13,491 nucleotides of DNA from F23-B02 sp963633225 (GTDB lineage: Bacteria > Bacillota > Clostridia > Oscillospirales > Oscillospiraceae), in the NCBI GenBank assembly GCA_963633225.1, contig CAVGXR010000056.1:1-13491 (forward strand), in the 5' to 3' direction. The notes under the pieces were generated by a model that was not told the DNA's origin, ran no database searches, and was given only the letters and a program-made list of their open reading frames with translations. How positions within the stretch are numbered: position 1 is the first letter of the stretch; each line of letters starts with the position of its first letter. Both the position numbers and the translations under genes were made by a program. This document shows positions 1-4,386 of the stretch, piece by piece.

Positions 1-1
1 A

Positions 2-46
2 GGAATGAGTCCGGTGCAATACCGAACTCATTCGCAAGCAGGTTAA
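2..46 (+). CDS. IS3-family transposase (OrfB, integrase core), C-terminal fragment
   Basis: Reading from base 2, the codons give GMSPVQYRTHSQAG followed by TAA at 44-46. The motif GMSPVQYRTH is the characteristic C-terminal tail of IS3-family OrfB transposases (DDE/rve integrase core), found just before the stop in many Firmicutes IS150-like elements. Only these 14 codons are visible; the catalytic DDE residues are outside the window. The stop lies 11 bases before the terminal inverted repeat, the usual arrangement. The transcript would run rightward into the palindrome-rich region at 83-349. Too little is present to say whether the transposase is intact. Confidence 0.78.
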   Translation, partial: GMSPVQYRTHSQAG

Positions 47-57
47 TATTAAATTTT

Positions 58-82
58 TGTCTAAATTTTGGGGTTCACTTCA
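58..82 (+). repeat. Terminal inverted repeat (right) of the IS3-family element
   Basis: The repeat runs from TGTCTAAATT at its inner side to TTCACTTCA at the element boundary. It resembles IS150-group ends, where the inverted complement begins TG and carries an ACCCC...TTTAGACA core. The partner repeat is outside the window, so the match between the two ends could not be tested. Confidence 0.7.
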
Positions 83-98
83 GACAGGGAGCTTTTTT
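83..98 (+). terminator. Right half of an intrinsic terminator, cut at its loop by the IS
   Basis: The 16 bases GACAGGGAGCTTTTTT abut the IS end. They are identical to 334-349, where they form the loop, right stem arm and T-tract of a complete terminator (CTCCCT-GAC-AGGGAG then T6). Here the left arm CTCCCT is missing and the IS starts exactly at the loop. The simplest reading is that the element inserted into the GAC loop of a second terminator copy. The left arm should then lie beyond the far end of the IS. Confidence 0.5.
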
Positions 99-99
99 C

Positions 100-136
100 A
101 GCGTGTCAAAAAAGTCTGCAACTTTTTTGACACGCT
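100..136. repeat. Perfect 16-bp inverted repeat with a 5-base loop
   Basis: AGCGTGTCAAAAAAGT (100-115) pairs perfectly with ACTTTTTTGACACGCT (121-136) around the loop CTGCA. The A6/T6 tracts lie inside the stem, and no T-run follows either side, so it is not a textbook terminator. It may be a REP-like palindrome, an RNA-protecting hairpin or a remnant of a mobile miniature element. The function is unknown. Confidence 0.75.
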
Positions 137-150
137 TCAAAAACGCCACA

Positions 151-180
151 TTTTTTGTGAAGCTTTTGCTTCACGAAAAA
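151..180. repeat. Long inverted repeat, 13-bp stem with TTTT loop
   Basis: T6-GTGAAGC (151-163) pairs with GCTTCAC-G-AAAAA (168-180) around a TTTT loop, with one G-T wobble. The right part of the preceding palindrome (GCTTCA at 134-139) could alternatively pair with TGAAGC at 158-163, so two mutually exclusive folds exist. Neither strand has a T-run immediately after the stem, so a classical terminator role is unlikely. Confidence 0.65.
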
Positions 181-201
181 TCTCGCTTCGCTCGTCAAAA
201 C

Positions 202-223
202 GCCTGATAGCTCAGGCTTTTTT
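202..223 (+). terminator. Intrinsic terminator for rightward transcription
   Basis: Stem GCCTGA (202-207) and TCAGGC (212-217) around loop TAGC, followed by T6 (218-223). An upstream TCAAAA (196-201 region) can extend pairing with TTTTGA, so weak activity in the other direction is possible. It probably ends transcripts coming from the left, either from the IS or from the gene the IS lies behind. Confidence 0.65.
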
Positions 224-240
224 GATGGCTATAATCTAAC

Positions 241-281
241 TCGAGGCGGGCCTTGCCCCCTCGAACTCCCCCGCTGCGCGG
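241..281. repeat. GC-rich palindromic element
   Basis: TCGAGG (241-246) and GGG (248-250) pair with CCC (256-258) and CCTCGA (259-264), with one bulged C at 247. A small CCGC-TGC-GCGG hairpin follows at 271-281. No T-run follows the larger stem. Compact GC-rich palindromes like this between convergent units are often dispersed intergenic repeats. Whether this one recurs in the genome cannot be seen here. Confidence 0.4.
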
Positions 282-321
282 ATACTTTTTTCTCAGCAGC
301 ATAGGTTTTTTGACAGTCTGG

Positions 322-349
322 AAAAAACTCCCTGACAGGGAGCTTTTTT
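322..349 (-). terminator. Bidirectional intrinsic terminator ending the yabP-yabR operon
   Basis: Stem CTCCCT (328-333) and AGGGAG (337-342) with loop GAC is flanked by A6 (322-327) on the left and C plus T6 (344-349) on the right. On the minus strand this is a stem followed by six T residues, 15 bases beyond the stop of the S1-domain gene at 364, so it should end the leftward operon. It is nearly symmetrical and should also work rightward. Confidence 0.8.
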
Positions 350-363
350 AATACATCAATACA

Positions 364-807
364 TTATTTTCTTCTGCGTGAACGGCCTCTGTCGGCATAC
401 ATGCGGTTATCCGCGATGCGGCTGTCGGAGTCCTTCATGAATTGCTTGAGCTTATCCTCGAAGGCCTGATCGTCGGTGGGTGCTGCGACCTGACCGCTCG
501 GCTGCCGTGGCTGCTGCTGTTTGGGGGCGGCAGGACGCGGCTGCTGCGGGGCGCGCTTTCGCGGAGCGTTATCCGATTCCTCGGCACGCTTTATCGAAAG
601 ATTGATCTTATCCCCGTTTATACCGATGACCTTGACCTTTACAGTCTGACCGACGCTGACAAACTGAGCAACGTCGTTTACAAAGGTGTTTGCGATCTCG
701 GAAATATGCACAAGACCGCTCTTGCCTCCGGGCAGGGTCACAAAAGCGCCGAATTTCGTTACGCCGCTCACCTTGCCTTCCAGTACCGCTCCCACTTCAG
801 GCTGCAT
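364..807 (-). CDS. yabR: S1 RNA-binding domain protein (YabR-like)
   Basis: A 147-residue protein. Residues 1-75 are a single S1/OB-fold RNA-binding domain with the typical start EGKVSGVTKFGAFV, followed by GLVHISEI and GDKINLSIKRA. Residues 76-120 are a low-complexity, Pro/Gln/Arg-rich linker. The C-terminus has an acidic-amphipathic segment (FEDKLKQFMKDSDSR) that recurs in YabR homologues, then a basic tail ending RGRSRRRK. Bacillus YabR is a general-stress-type S1 protein next to divIC; its exact role is unclear, but RNA or ribosome binding is expected. The start ATG at 807 lies 3 bases after the divIC stop, with GGGG about 7 bases upstream as ribosome site. It is the last gene of the yabP-yabQ-divIC operon and is followed by a strong terminator. 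Confidence 0.9.
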   Translation of the reverse strand: MQPEVGAVLEGKVSGVTKFGAFVTLPGGKSGLVHISEIANTFVNDVAQFVSVGQTVKVKVIGINGDKINLSIKRAEESDNAPRKRAPQQPRPAAPKQQQPRQPSGQVAAPTDDQAFEDKLKQFMKDSDSRIADNRMYADRGRSRRRK

Positions 808-810
808 ATT

Positions 811-1083
811 TTATCCCCTTATATCTCTAAATATCTTTTCATCCGAGCCGATAAGCCTCAGCCGGTATTTTGCAAGACTTTCTATACCGTCATCGGTATC
901 AATATCCTCAAGGCAGCTCTCAAGATATGCGCCGTCCTCCTGAGCCTGCTGAATTTCCGCCTGCAAGGCCCTTGACTGCTCTATCGCTTCCGCGAGATCG
1001 CGCTTGAGGCTTATCAGGTTCAGCATAGCATATACGGCAAGCATCGTCAATGCCAGACCGATGATCGTCGTCGATTTTTTCAT
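811..1083 (-). CDS. divIC: Septum formation initiator, DivIC/FtsB family
   Basis: A 90-residue bitopic division protein. A short cytoplasmic start (MKKS) precedes one membrane helix at about 5-24. A coiled coil follows at about 25-52 (LKRDLAEAIEQSRALQAEIQ), then the family's C-terminal signature YRLRLIGSDEKIF (73-85). DivIC forms a complex with FtsL and DivIB at the septum and helps activate septal peptidoglycan synthesis. The length matches short clostridial members. The position between yabQ and the S1 gene matches Bacillus. The upstream ribosome site is AAAAGGAG, about 14 bases from ATG, which is rather far. The first 164 bases of the gene also lie inside the extended yabQ frame. A candidate vegetative promoter sits just upstream. 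Confidence 0.9.
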   Translation of the reverse strand: MKKSTTIIGLALTMLAVYAMLNLISLKRDLAEAIEQSRALQAEIQQAQEDGAYLESCLEDIDTDDGIESLAKYRLRLIGSDEKIFRDIRG

Positions 1084-1510
1084 TCTGCTTCTCTCTTCTC
1101 CTTTTGCTGCTTTTTCTCATTGTAAACCAGTCAAAGGCTTTTGAAAAGCATTTTTTGACGTAATCGCAAAGTTTTTTTATAATTTTTTCGGCAGGGGCGA
1201 AAATTCGCTTTACAAAGCCCGCAAGATGCAAAAAAACGGGCAGCACGAGAGGGCTTAAAAGCGCCATATATGCAGCAAATCCAACGAGTGCTGCGCAGAG
1301 CATGAATAAATGCAGCCTCCCCTGCCCCGCGTCCATGCCGAGGGTAAACAGTGCAAACAGGAGCAGCGCACTGAACAGCGCGTCGAGCGCCGTGTTTCTG
1401 TGCAGCACCCTGCGCAGCGCCCGCAGGATATCGTAAGCCGCGCCGAGGGCAAAGCCTGTCAGCACGGAGGCTGCAAGCTGTGCAAGCTGGAGCGATATCT
1501 CAAGCTGCAT
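920..1510 (-). CDS. yabQ: Spore cortex/coat morphogenesis membrane protein YabQ
   Basis: A 196-residue frame. Residues 1-105 are very hydrophobic, with about four membrane segments (near 8-28, 43-62, 66-86 and 86-103) and the YabQ-typical start LAQLAASVLTGFALGAAYDILRALRR split by a basic turn. A basic amphipathic region follows (KRIFAPAEKIIKKLCDYVKKC). YabQ is a sporulation membrane protein of the outer forespore membrane, required for cortex formation in Bacillus. The start ATG at 1510 directly abuts the yabP stop. The last ~53 residues (after about 143) are encoded over divIC in another frame, are Arg/Gly/Ser-rich and look like non-selected read-through. The conserved protein probably ends near residue 140. 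Either the stop has been lost or the tail is tolerated. Confidence 0.85.
   Translation of the reverse strand: MQLEISLQLAQLAASVLTGFALGAAYDILRALRRVLHRNTALDALFSALLLFALFTLGMDAGQGRLHLFMLCAALVGFAAYMALLSPLVLPVFLHLAGFVKRIFAPAEKIIKKLCDYVKKCFSKAFDWFTMRKSSKRRREKQNEKIDDDHRSGIDDACRICYAEPDKPQARSRGSDRAVKGLAGGNSAGSGGRRIS
1119..1147 (-). promoter_or_regulatory. Candidate SigA-type promoter for divIC inside yabQ
   Basis: On the minus strand TTTTCA (1142-1147), a 17-base spacer and TACAAT (1119-1124) match 4/6 and 5/6 of the housekeeping -35/-10 boxes. A transcript would start near 1112, about 29 bases before the divIC ATG. DivIC is needed in growing cells whereas yabP/yabQ are sporulation genes, so an internal promoter makes sense. 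Chance matches of this quality are common. Confidence 0.3.
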
Positions 1511-1792
1511 CTATCCGAAAAGCTTCTGCCAGAAGCCGCCTGCCGGCGCTTTATCCTCGTAGCTGAGCTCGCTTATGCTGCCCTCAACGCTCAGCTGCCC
1601 GATATCGAGACTTATCTTTTCGATGTGCAGTCCGCTGCCGCGCACGATGAGATCTCCGCTGCCCGTATTCATGACGATAAGGTTCTCGTCAAAGCTCTCG
1701 ACATCCTCAACGCCGGTCACATCGAGCCTCTTTCTGTCCTCAAGGCTTATGCCGTGTGCCCTTGCGGTCTGCTGTTTTTCCTCATATGCCAT
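1511..1792 (-). CDS. yabP: Spore cortex/coat protein YabP (YabP/YqfC family)
   Basis: A 93-residue protein of the YabP/YqfC family, required for sporulation and acting with YabQ at the forespore envelope. Visible family features are the N-terminal DRKRLDVTGVEDVESFDENLIVMNT segment in two blocks, then GDLIVRGSGLHIEKISLDIGQ, then a short glycine/aromatic tail ending FWQKLFG. No signal peptide or membrane helix is seen. The open frame continues upstream to 2155, but that part lies antiparallel-free over the DUF523 gene in another frame and across a terminator. The ATG at 1792 has a GGGGGG ribosome site about 6 bases upstream and matches the family's usual length of about 95-100. The stop TAG abuts the yabQ ATG. 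Confidence 0.9.
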   Translation of the reverse strand: MAYEEKQQTARAHGISLEDRKRLDVTGVEDVESFDENLIVMNTGSGDLIVRGSGLHIEKISLDIGQLSVEGSISELSYEDKAPAGGFWQKLFG

Positions 1793-1815
1793 GTGAAGCC
1801 CCCCTTTTTTGTACA

Positions 1816-1844
1816 AGCATATGAGCCTTAGATGTAAAAAATGC
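1816..1844 (-). promoter_or_regulatory. Candidate SigE-type sporulation promoter for yabP-yabQ
   Basis: On the minus strand GCATTTT (1838-1844), 14 bases and CATATGCT (1816-1823) match the Bacillus SigE consensus KMATATT / CATACAMT at 6/7 and 6/8 with an accepted spacing. The start site would lie about 20 bases before the yabP ATG at 1792. In Bacillus yabP and yabQ are SigE-dependent, which supports the idea. The -35 element sits within the terminator stem of the upstream operon. Confidence 0.42.
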
Positions 1845-1865
1845 ACTCGTTTCAGAGTGCATTTT
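1836..1865 (-). terminator. Intrinsic terminator ending the twelve-gene operon
   Basis: GAGTGCATTTT (1855-1865) and AAAATGCACTC (1838-1848) form a perfect 11-bp stem with a 6-base loop (1849-1854). On the minus strand a run of six T residues (1836-1841) closes it. The TGA stop of the DUF523 gene (1852-1854) lies in the loop, so the upstream stem arm is also coding sequence for the last residues, NENAL. Confidence 0.82.
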
Positions 1866-2280
1866 CGTTTATAAGCTTTATGCCGTGCGCCTTTAAAAGC
1901 TCTGCGGTAACTCCGTCGCCGCTGACGAGCGTTCCCGTGAATGTTCCGTCGTAGACCGTGCCGCTGCCGCAGGAGGGGCTGTTTGCCTTGAGTATGGCGC
2001 ATCTTACGCCGAAAAACCGTGCAAGGCAGAGCGCGGCCTGAGCGCCCTTGCAAAACTGCTCCGTAACGTCCGCACCGGTTTTCGATACTACCCTGTCTCC
2101 CAGACGCTCGGACGGCGTGCGCGGGGTCGTAAGTCCGCCGCAGCACTCCGGGCACACGGGGATCAGCTCATATTTTTCTCTGAGCATTCCGAGCTTTTCC
2201 TCCGGCAGGCGGTTATTGCCGCCGTCATACTTGCAGTCAAAGCCCAATAAGCAGGCGGATATTATGACTCTTTCCTTCAT
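1852..2280 (-). CDS. DUF523 family protein
   Basis: A 142-residue cysteine-rich protein of the DUF523 family, small cytosolic proteins of unknown activity. Conserved motifs are seen in order: ISACLLGFDCKYDGG (Cys10, Cys16), VCPECCGGL (Cys43, Cys46, Cys47), TPRTPSE and ANSPSCG. The clustered cysteines suggest metal, iron-sulphur or redox chemistry, but that is inference. The start ATG at 2280 overlaps the rhomboid stop in an ATGA, which points to translational coupling. An in-frame start 10 codons upstream exists but would overlap the rhomboid gene by more and precedes the conserved MKERVIISACLLG start. It is the last gene of the long operon; its final codons form one arm of the terminator. 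Confidence 0.88.
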   Translation of the reverse strand: MKERVIISACLLGFDCKYDGGNNRLPEEKLGMLREKYELIPVCPECCGGLTTPRTPSERLGDRVVSKTGADVTEQFCKGAQAALCLARFFGVRCAILKANSPSCGSGTVYDGTFTGTLVSGDGVTAELLKAHGIKLINENAL

Positions 2281-2837
2281 CGTCTTCTCAGCCCCAGCAC
2301 GGCGCCGCACACGCCGCCGATGATATGCGTGAGCTGCGACACATTATCCTTGAGCACAAGGCCGTTTACGACCTCATTGCCGAGGTAGAGCACCAGCACG
2401 AGTATGAGCGTAATGGGAATGCAGCCGTTGCGCATTCCGGCGAGGGATGCCATAACGATCATCATGAACACGATGCCCGACGCGCCCATGAGCATTGAGC
2501 CCGGAAACAGGAACCAGTACACAAGGCCGGATACAAGAGCCGTTATGACTATTGCGCTCAGAAGGCTCCGGCTGCCGTACTTTTCCTCAAGCCCCGGGCC
2601 GACGACGAGGATCATCATCATGTTGCCTATGTAGTGGTCATAGTCAACATGTCCCAGAACGTGGAGAAAAAAGCGCGGGTAGGTCAGGATATCGGACAGC
2701 GACGAGTGCCATACGCTGAAAAGATAGGTATCCGTCCATCCGTCGGTGAGCCTGCCGAGCAGCAGCGCAATAAGCGACACGAGCGCAAAGGTCAGCGTCA
2801 CGGGGGCGTTATATTGCAGTCGGAACAGTCTTTTCAT
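2277..2837 (-). CDS. Rhomboid-family intramembrane serine protease
   Basis: A 186-residue integral membrane protein with about six membrane helices. The catalytic serine lies in GASG (Ser120) and the partner histidine in QLTHIIGG (His171), both inside helices. The HxxxN motif of the family (His68-YIG-Asn72) supplies the oxyanion residue. These are the complete rhomboid catalytic set, so an active protease that cuts substrates within the membrane is likely. The substrate is unknown. It is a minimal rhomboid with no extra soluble domain. Both ends show ATGA overlaps, with the macrodomain gene upstream and the DUF523 gene downstream, so the three are probably co-translated. The functional link among these neighbours is not evident. 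Confidence 0.9.
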   Translation of the reverse strand: MKRLFRLQYNAPVTLTFALVSLIALLLGRLTDGWTDTYLFSVWHSSLSDILTYPRFFLHVLGHVDYDHYIGNMMMILVVGPGLEEKYGSRSLLSAIVITALVSGLVYWFLFPGSMLMGASGIVFMMIVMASLAGMRNGCIPITLILVLVLYLGNEVVNGLVLKDNVSQLTHIIGGVCGAVLGLRRR

Positions 2838-3346
2838 TTAAGCTTCTCCAGCGCCTTTTCGTAATACTCCTTCGTGCGCTCATCAAAGCAGACCATGCGC
2901 ACGCGCTCGATCTCCGAATGCTCGAACAGGTATTCAGAGATCGTTTTTATTGCGATCTCCGAGGCTTTGGAGAGCGGGAAATGATAAACGCCGGTCGATA
3001 TGGACGGAAAGTCCACGGTTCTGCAGCCGTTTTCTGACGCAAGCACGAGGCAATTGCGGTAGCAGGAGCGGAGCTTGTCCGCCTCGCCGTTATTGCCTCC
3101 GTTCCAGACGGGTCCGGGCGTGTGGATAACATACTTTGCCGGAAGCCTGTAGCCGCGGGTGATCTTTGCTTCGCCCGTTTTGCAGCCGCCCAGTGTGCGG
3201 CACTCGGCCAGAAGCTCGGGACCTGCCGCACGGTGTATTGCTCCGTCAACTCCGCCGCCGCCGAGCAGCGAGCAGTTTGCGGCGTTGACGATGGCATCGA
3301 CCGCCTGCTTTGTTATATCGCCCTGTATTATTTCTATCTTAGCCAT
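2834..3346 (-). CDS. Macrodomain protein (O-acetyl-ADP-ribose deacetylase, YmdB/MacroD-like)
   Basis: A 170-residue single macrodomain. The family motifs are GDIT (9-12), AIVNAANCSLLGGGGVDGAI (18-37) with Asn21, Asn24 and Asp34, and the second phosphate loop SISTGVYHFP. This is the MacroD-type pattern associated with hydrolysis of O-acetyl-ADP-ribose and of ADP-ribose from acidic residues. The chosen ATG at 3346 has GAGGTG about 4 bases upstream. A TTG four codons earlier (3358) would overlap the preceding stop but is a poorer choice. The gene follows the PLP enzyme by 8 bases and overlaps the rhomboid start by 4. No ADP-ribosyltransferase partner is visible, so a metabolite-housekeeping role is more likely than a toxin-antitoxin role. 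Confidence 0.92.
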   Translation of the reverse strand: MAKIEIIQGDITKQAVDAIVNAANCSLLGGGGVDGAIHRAAGPELLAECRTLGGCKTGEAKITRGYRLPAKYVIHTPGPVWNGGNNGEADKLRSCYRNCLVLASENGCRTVDFPSISTGVYHFPLSKASEIAIKTISEYLFEHSEIERVRMVCFDERTKEYYEKALEKLK

Positions 3347-3354
3347 ATCGCACC

Positions 3355-4386
3355 TCAAAAGTTATTTATATCGGAAATCAGCGCGTCAATGTCGCTCTCC
3401 TTGCTTGCCCAGCTCGTGCAGAAGCGCGTGACCGCGCCGCCGTCGGGCAGCTGCGATTGTACGGAAAAGCTGTATTTCTCGCTCAGAGCGTCGAGCTGCG
3501 GCTTGCTGAGTATCGGGAATACCTGATTTGTCGGCGAGGGATAGGCGAACTCTATGCCCTTTGCCGCAAACGCCGCGCCGAGCCGTGCAGCCTGCGCCAC
3601 CTCGCGGCGGCCTATTCTGTAATACAGTCCGTCGGTGAACAGCGTGTCAAATTGCAGGCCGAGCAGCCGTCCCTTGGCGAACATGCCGCCGCGCTGCTTT
3701 ATGATATAGCGAAAATCCTTTTTTATAGCCTCGTTTTTTATAACGACCGCCTCACCGAAGAGTGCACCGTGCTTTGTTCCGCCGATATAGAACACATCGC
3801 ACAGCCGCGCAAGATCCGGCAGCGCAGGCGTACCCTCGCAGGCCAGTGCGCAGGACATGCGCGCCCCGTCAACAAACAGCAGTATGCCAAGCTCGCGGCA
3901 GACCCTGCTCATCTCTTCAAGCTCCGGCAGCGTATACACCGTGCCGGTCTCGGTCGGCTGCGAGATATACACCATTGCAGGCTGAACCATGTGCTCAAAC
4001 GATTCATCCGCCCTGTGACGCAGTACGCAGTCTCGGACATCGGCGGCGTTTATCTTGCCGGCGGCAGTCGGGAGCGTTATGACCTTGTGTCCGCAGGCCT
4101 CGATCGCGCCCGTTTCGTGCACCTCTATGTGTGCTGTTCCGGCTGCCATTACGCCCTGATGCGGGCGCAGCGCAGCCGAAATGACCGTGAGGTTTGCCTG
4201 AGTTCCGCCGACGAGGAAGTGAACATCAGCGTCAAAGGCATTGCACTCGAGCCTTATCTTCTCGCGTGCAGCGCGGCAGTATGGGTCTGCGCCGTAGCCT
4301 GCCGTCTGCTCATAATTTGTCTCGATGAGCCTGCTCATGATCTCAGGCAGCGCTCCCTCGAGATAATCGCTTTCAAATCTTATCAT
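3355..4386 (-). CDS. Threonine aldolase-family PLP-dependent enzyme (beta-eliminating lyase fold)
   Basis: A 343-residue fold-type I PLP enzyme of the low-specificity threonine aldolase family (usual length 330-350). It would cleave L-threonine or L-allo-threonine to glycine and acetaldehyde. Visible features are the start FESDYLEGALPEIMSRL, the cofactor-phosphate segment VGGTQAN (59-65), an AHIEVHETGA histidine region (85-94), Asp173 in FVDGAR that contacts the pyridine nitrogen, and the Schiff-base lysine Lys205 in GGTKHGA. All key residues are present. The stereospecificity cannot be read from the sequence. The start ATG overlaps the clpE-like stop by 4 bases (ATGA). Other beta-eliminating lyases share the fold, so the exact substrate is not certain. 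Confidence 0.88.
   Translation of the reverse strand: MIRFESDYLEGALPEIMSRLIETNYEQTAGYGADPYCRAAREKIRLECNAFDADVHFLVGGTQANLTVISAALRPHQGVMAAGTAHIEVHETGAIEACGHKVITLPTAAGKINAADVRDCVLRHRADESFEHMVQPAMVYISQPTETGTVYTLPELEEMSRVCRELGILLFVDGARMSCALACEGTPALPDLARLCDVFYIGGTKHGALFGEAVVIKNEAIKKDFRYIIKQRGGMFAKGRLLGLQFDTLFTDGLYYRIGRREVAQAARLGAAFAAKGIEFAYPSPTNQVFPILSKPQLDALSEKYSFSVQSQLPDGGAVTRFCTSWASKESDIDALISDINNF

Larger units (their letters stand above)
1..82 (+). mobile_element. Right end of an IS3-family (IS150-like) insertion sequence
   Basis: The first 82 bases carry the end of a transposase reading frame (2-46), a short AT-rich gap, and then a 25-base terminal inverted repeat (58-82) that starts TGTCTAAATTTT and ends GGTTCACTTCA. 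Read inward from the outer tip this is TGAAGTGAACCCC..., the TG...CA-type end expected of IS3-family elements. The rest of the element lies left of the window, so its length and intactness cannot be judged. The flanking host sequence begins at 83 with GACA, which could be the 3-4 base target duplication. The call rests on two independent signs in the right order, the transposase tail and the repeat. The subgroup is inference. Confidence 0.82.

Noticed and set aside
1..33. Hairpin GAATGAGT...ACTCATTC (3-33) as a terminator
   Set aside because: There is no T-run directly after it on the plus strand, and the bases are coding sequence for the conserved transposase tail, so the symmetry is probably incidental.
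57..239. Open frame of 60 codons on the plus strand
   Set aside because: It runs through the IS terminal repeat and several palindromes, has no ribosome site, and its composition follows the A/T tracts of the hairpins.
1310..1831. Plus-strand frame opposite yabQ and yabP
   Set aside because: It is antisense to two recognised spore genes and crosses the candidate promoter; no domain is seen.
1838..1865. Resemblance to a CIRCE heat-shock operator (GCACTC...GAGTGC)
   Set aside because: The spacing between halves is 6 bases instead of 9, the flanks are not TTA/TAA, and it lies at a gene end with a T-tract, as a terminator should.
1793..2155. N-terminal extension of YabP by about 120 codons
   Set aside because: It would run through the DUF523 gene in a different frame and across the terminator; the family length and the GGGGGG ribosome site support the ATG at 1792.
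2834..3346. Macrodomain gene as the antitoxin of a DarT-like ADP-ribosylation toxin system
   Set aside because: No DarT or other ADP-ribosyltransferase gene adjoins it, and the macrodomain motifs are of the MacroD/YmdB type rather than DarG.
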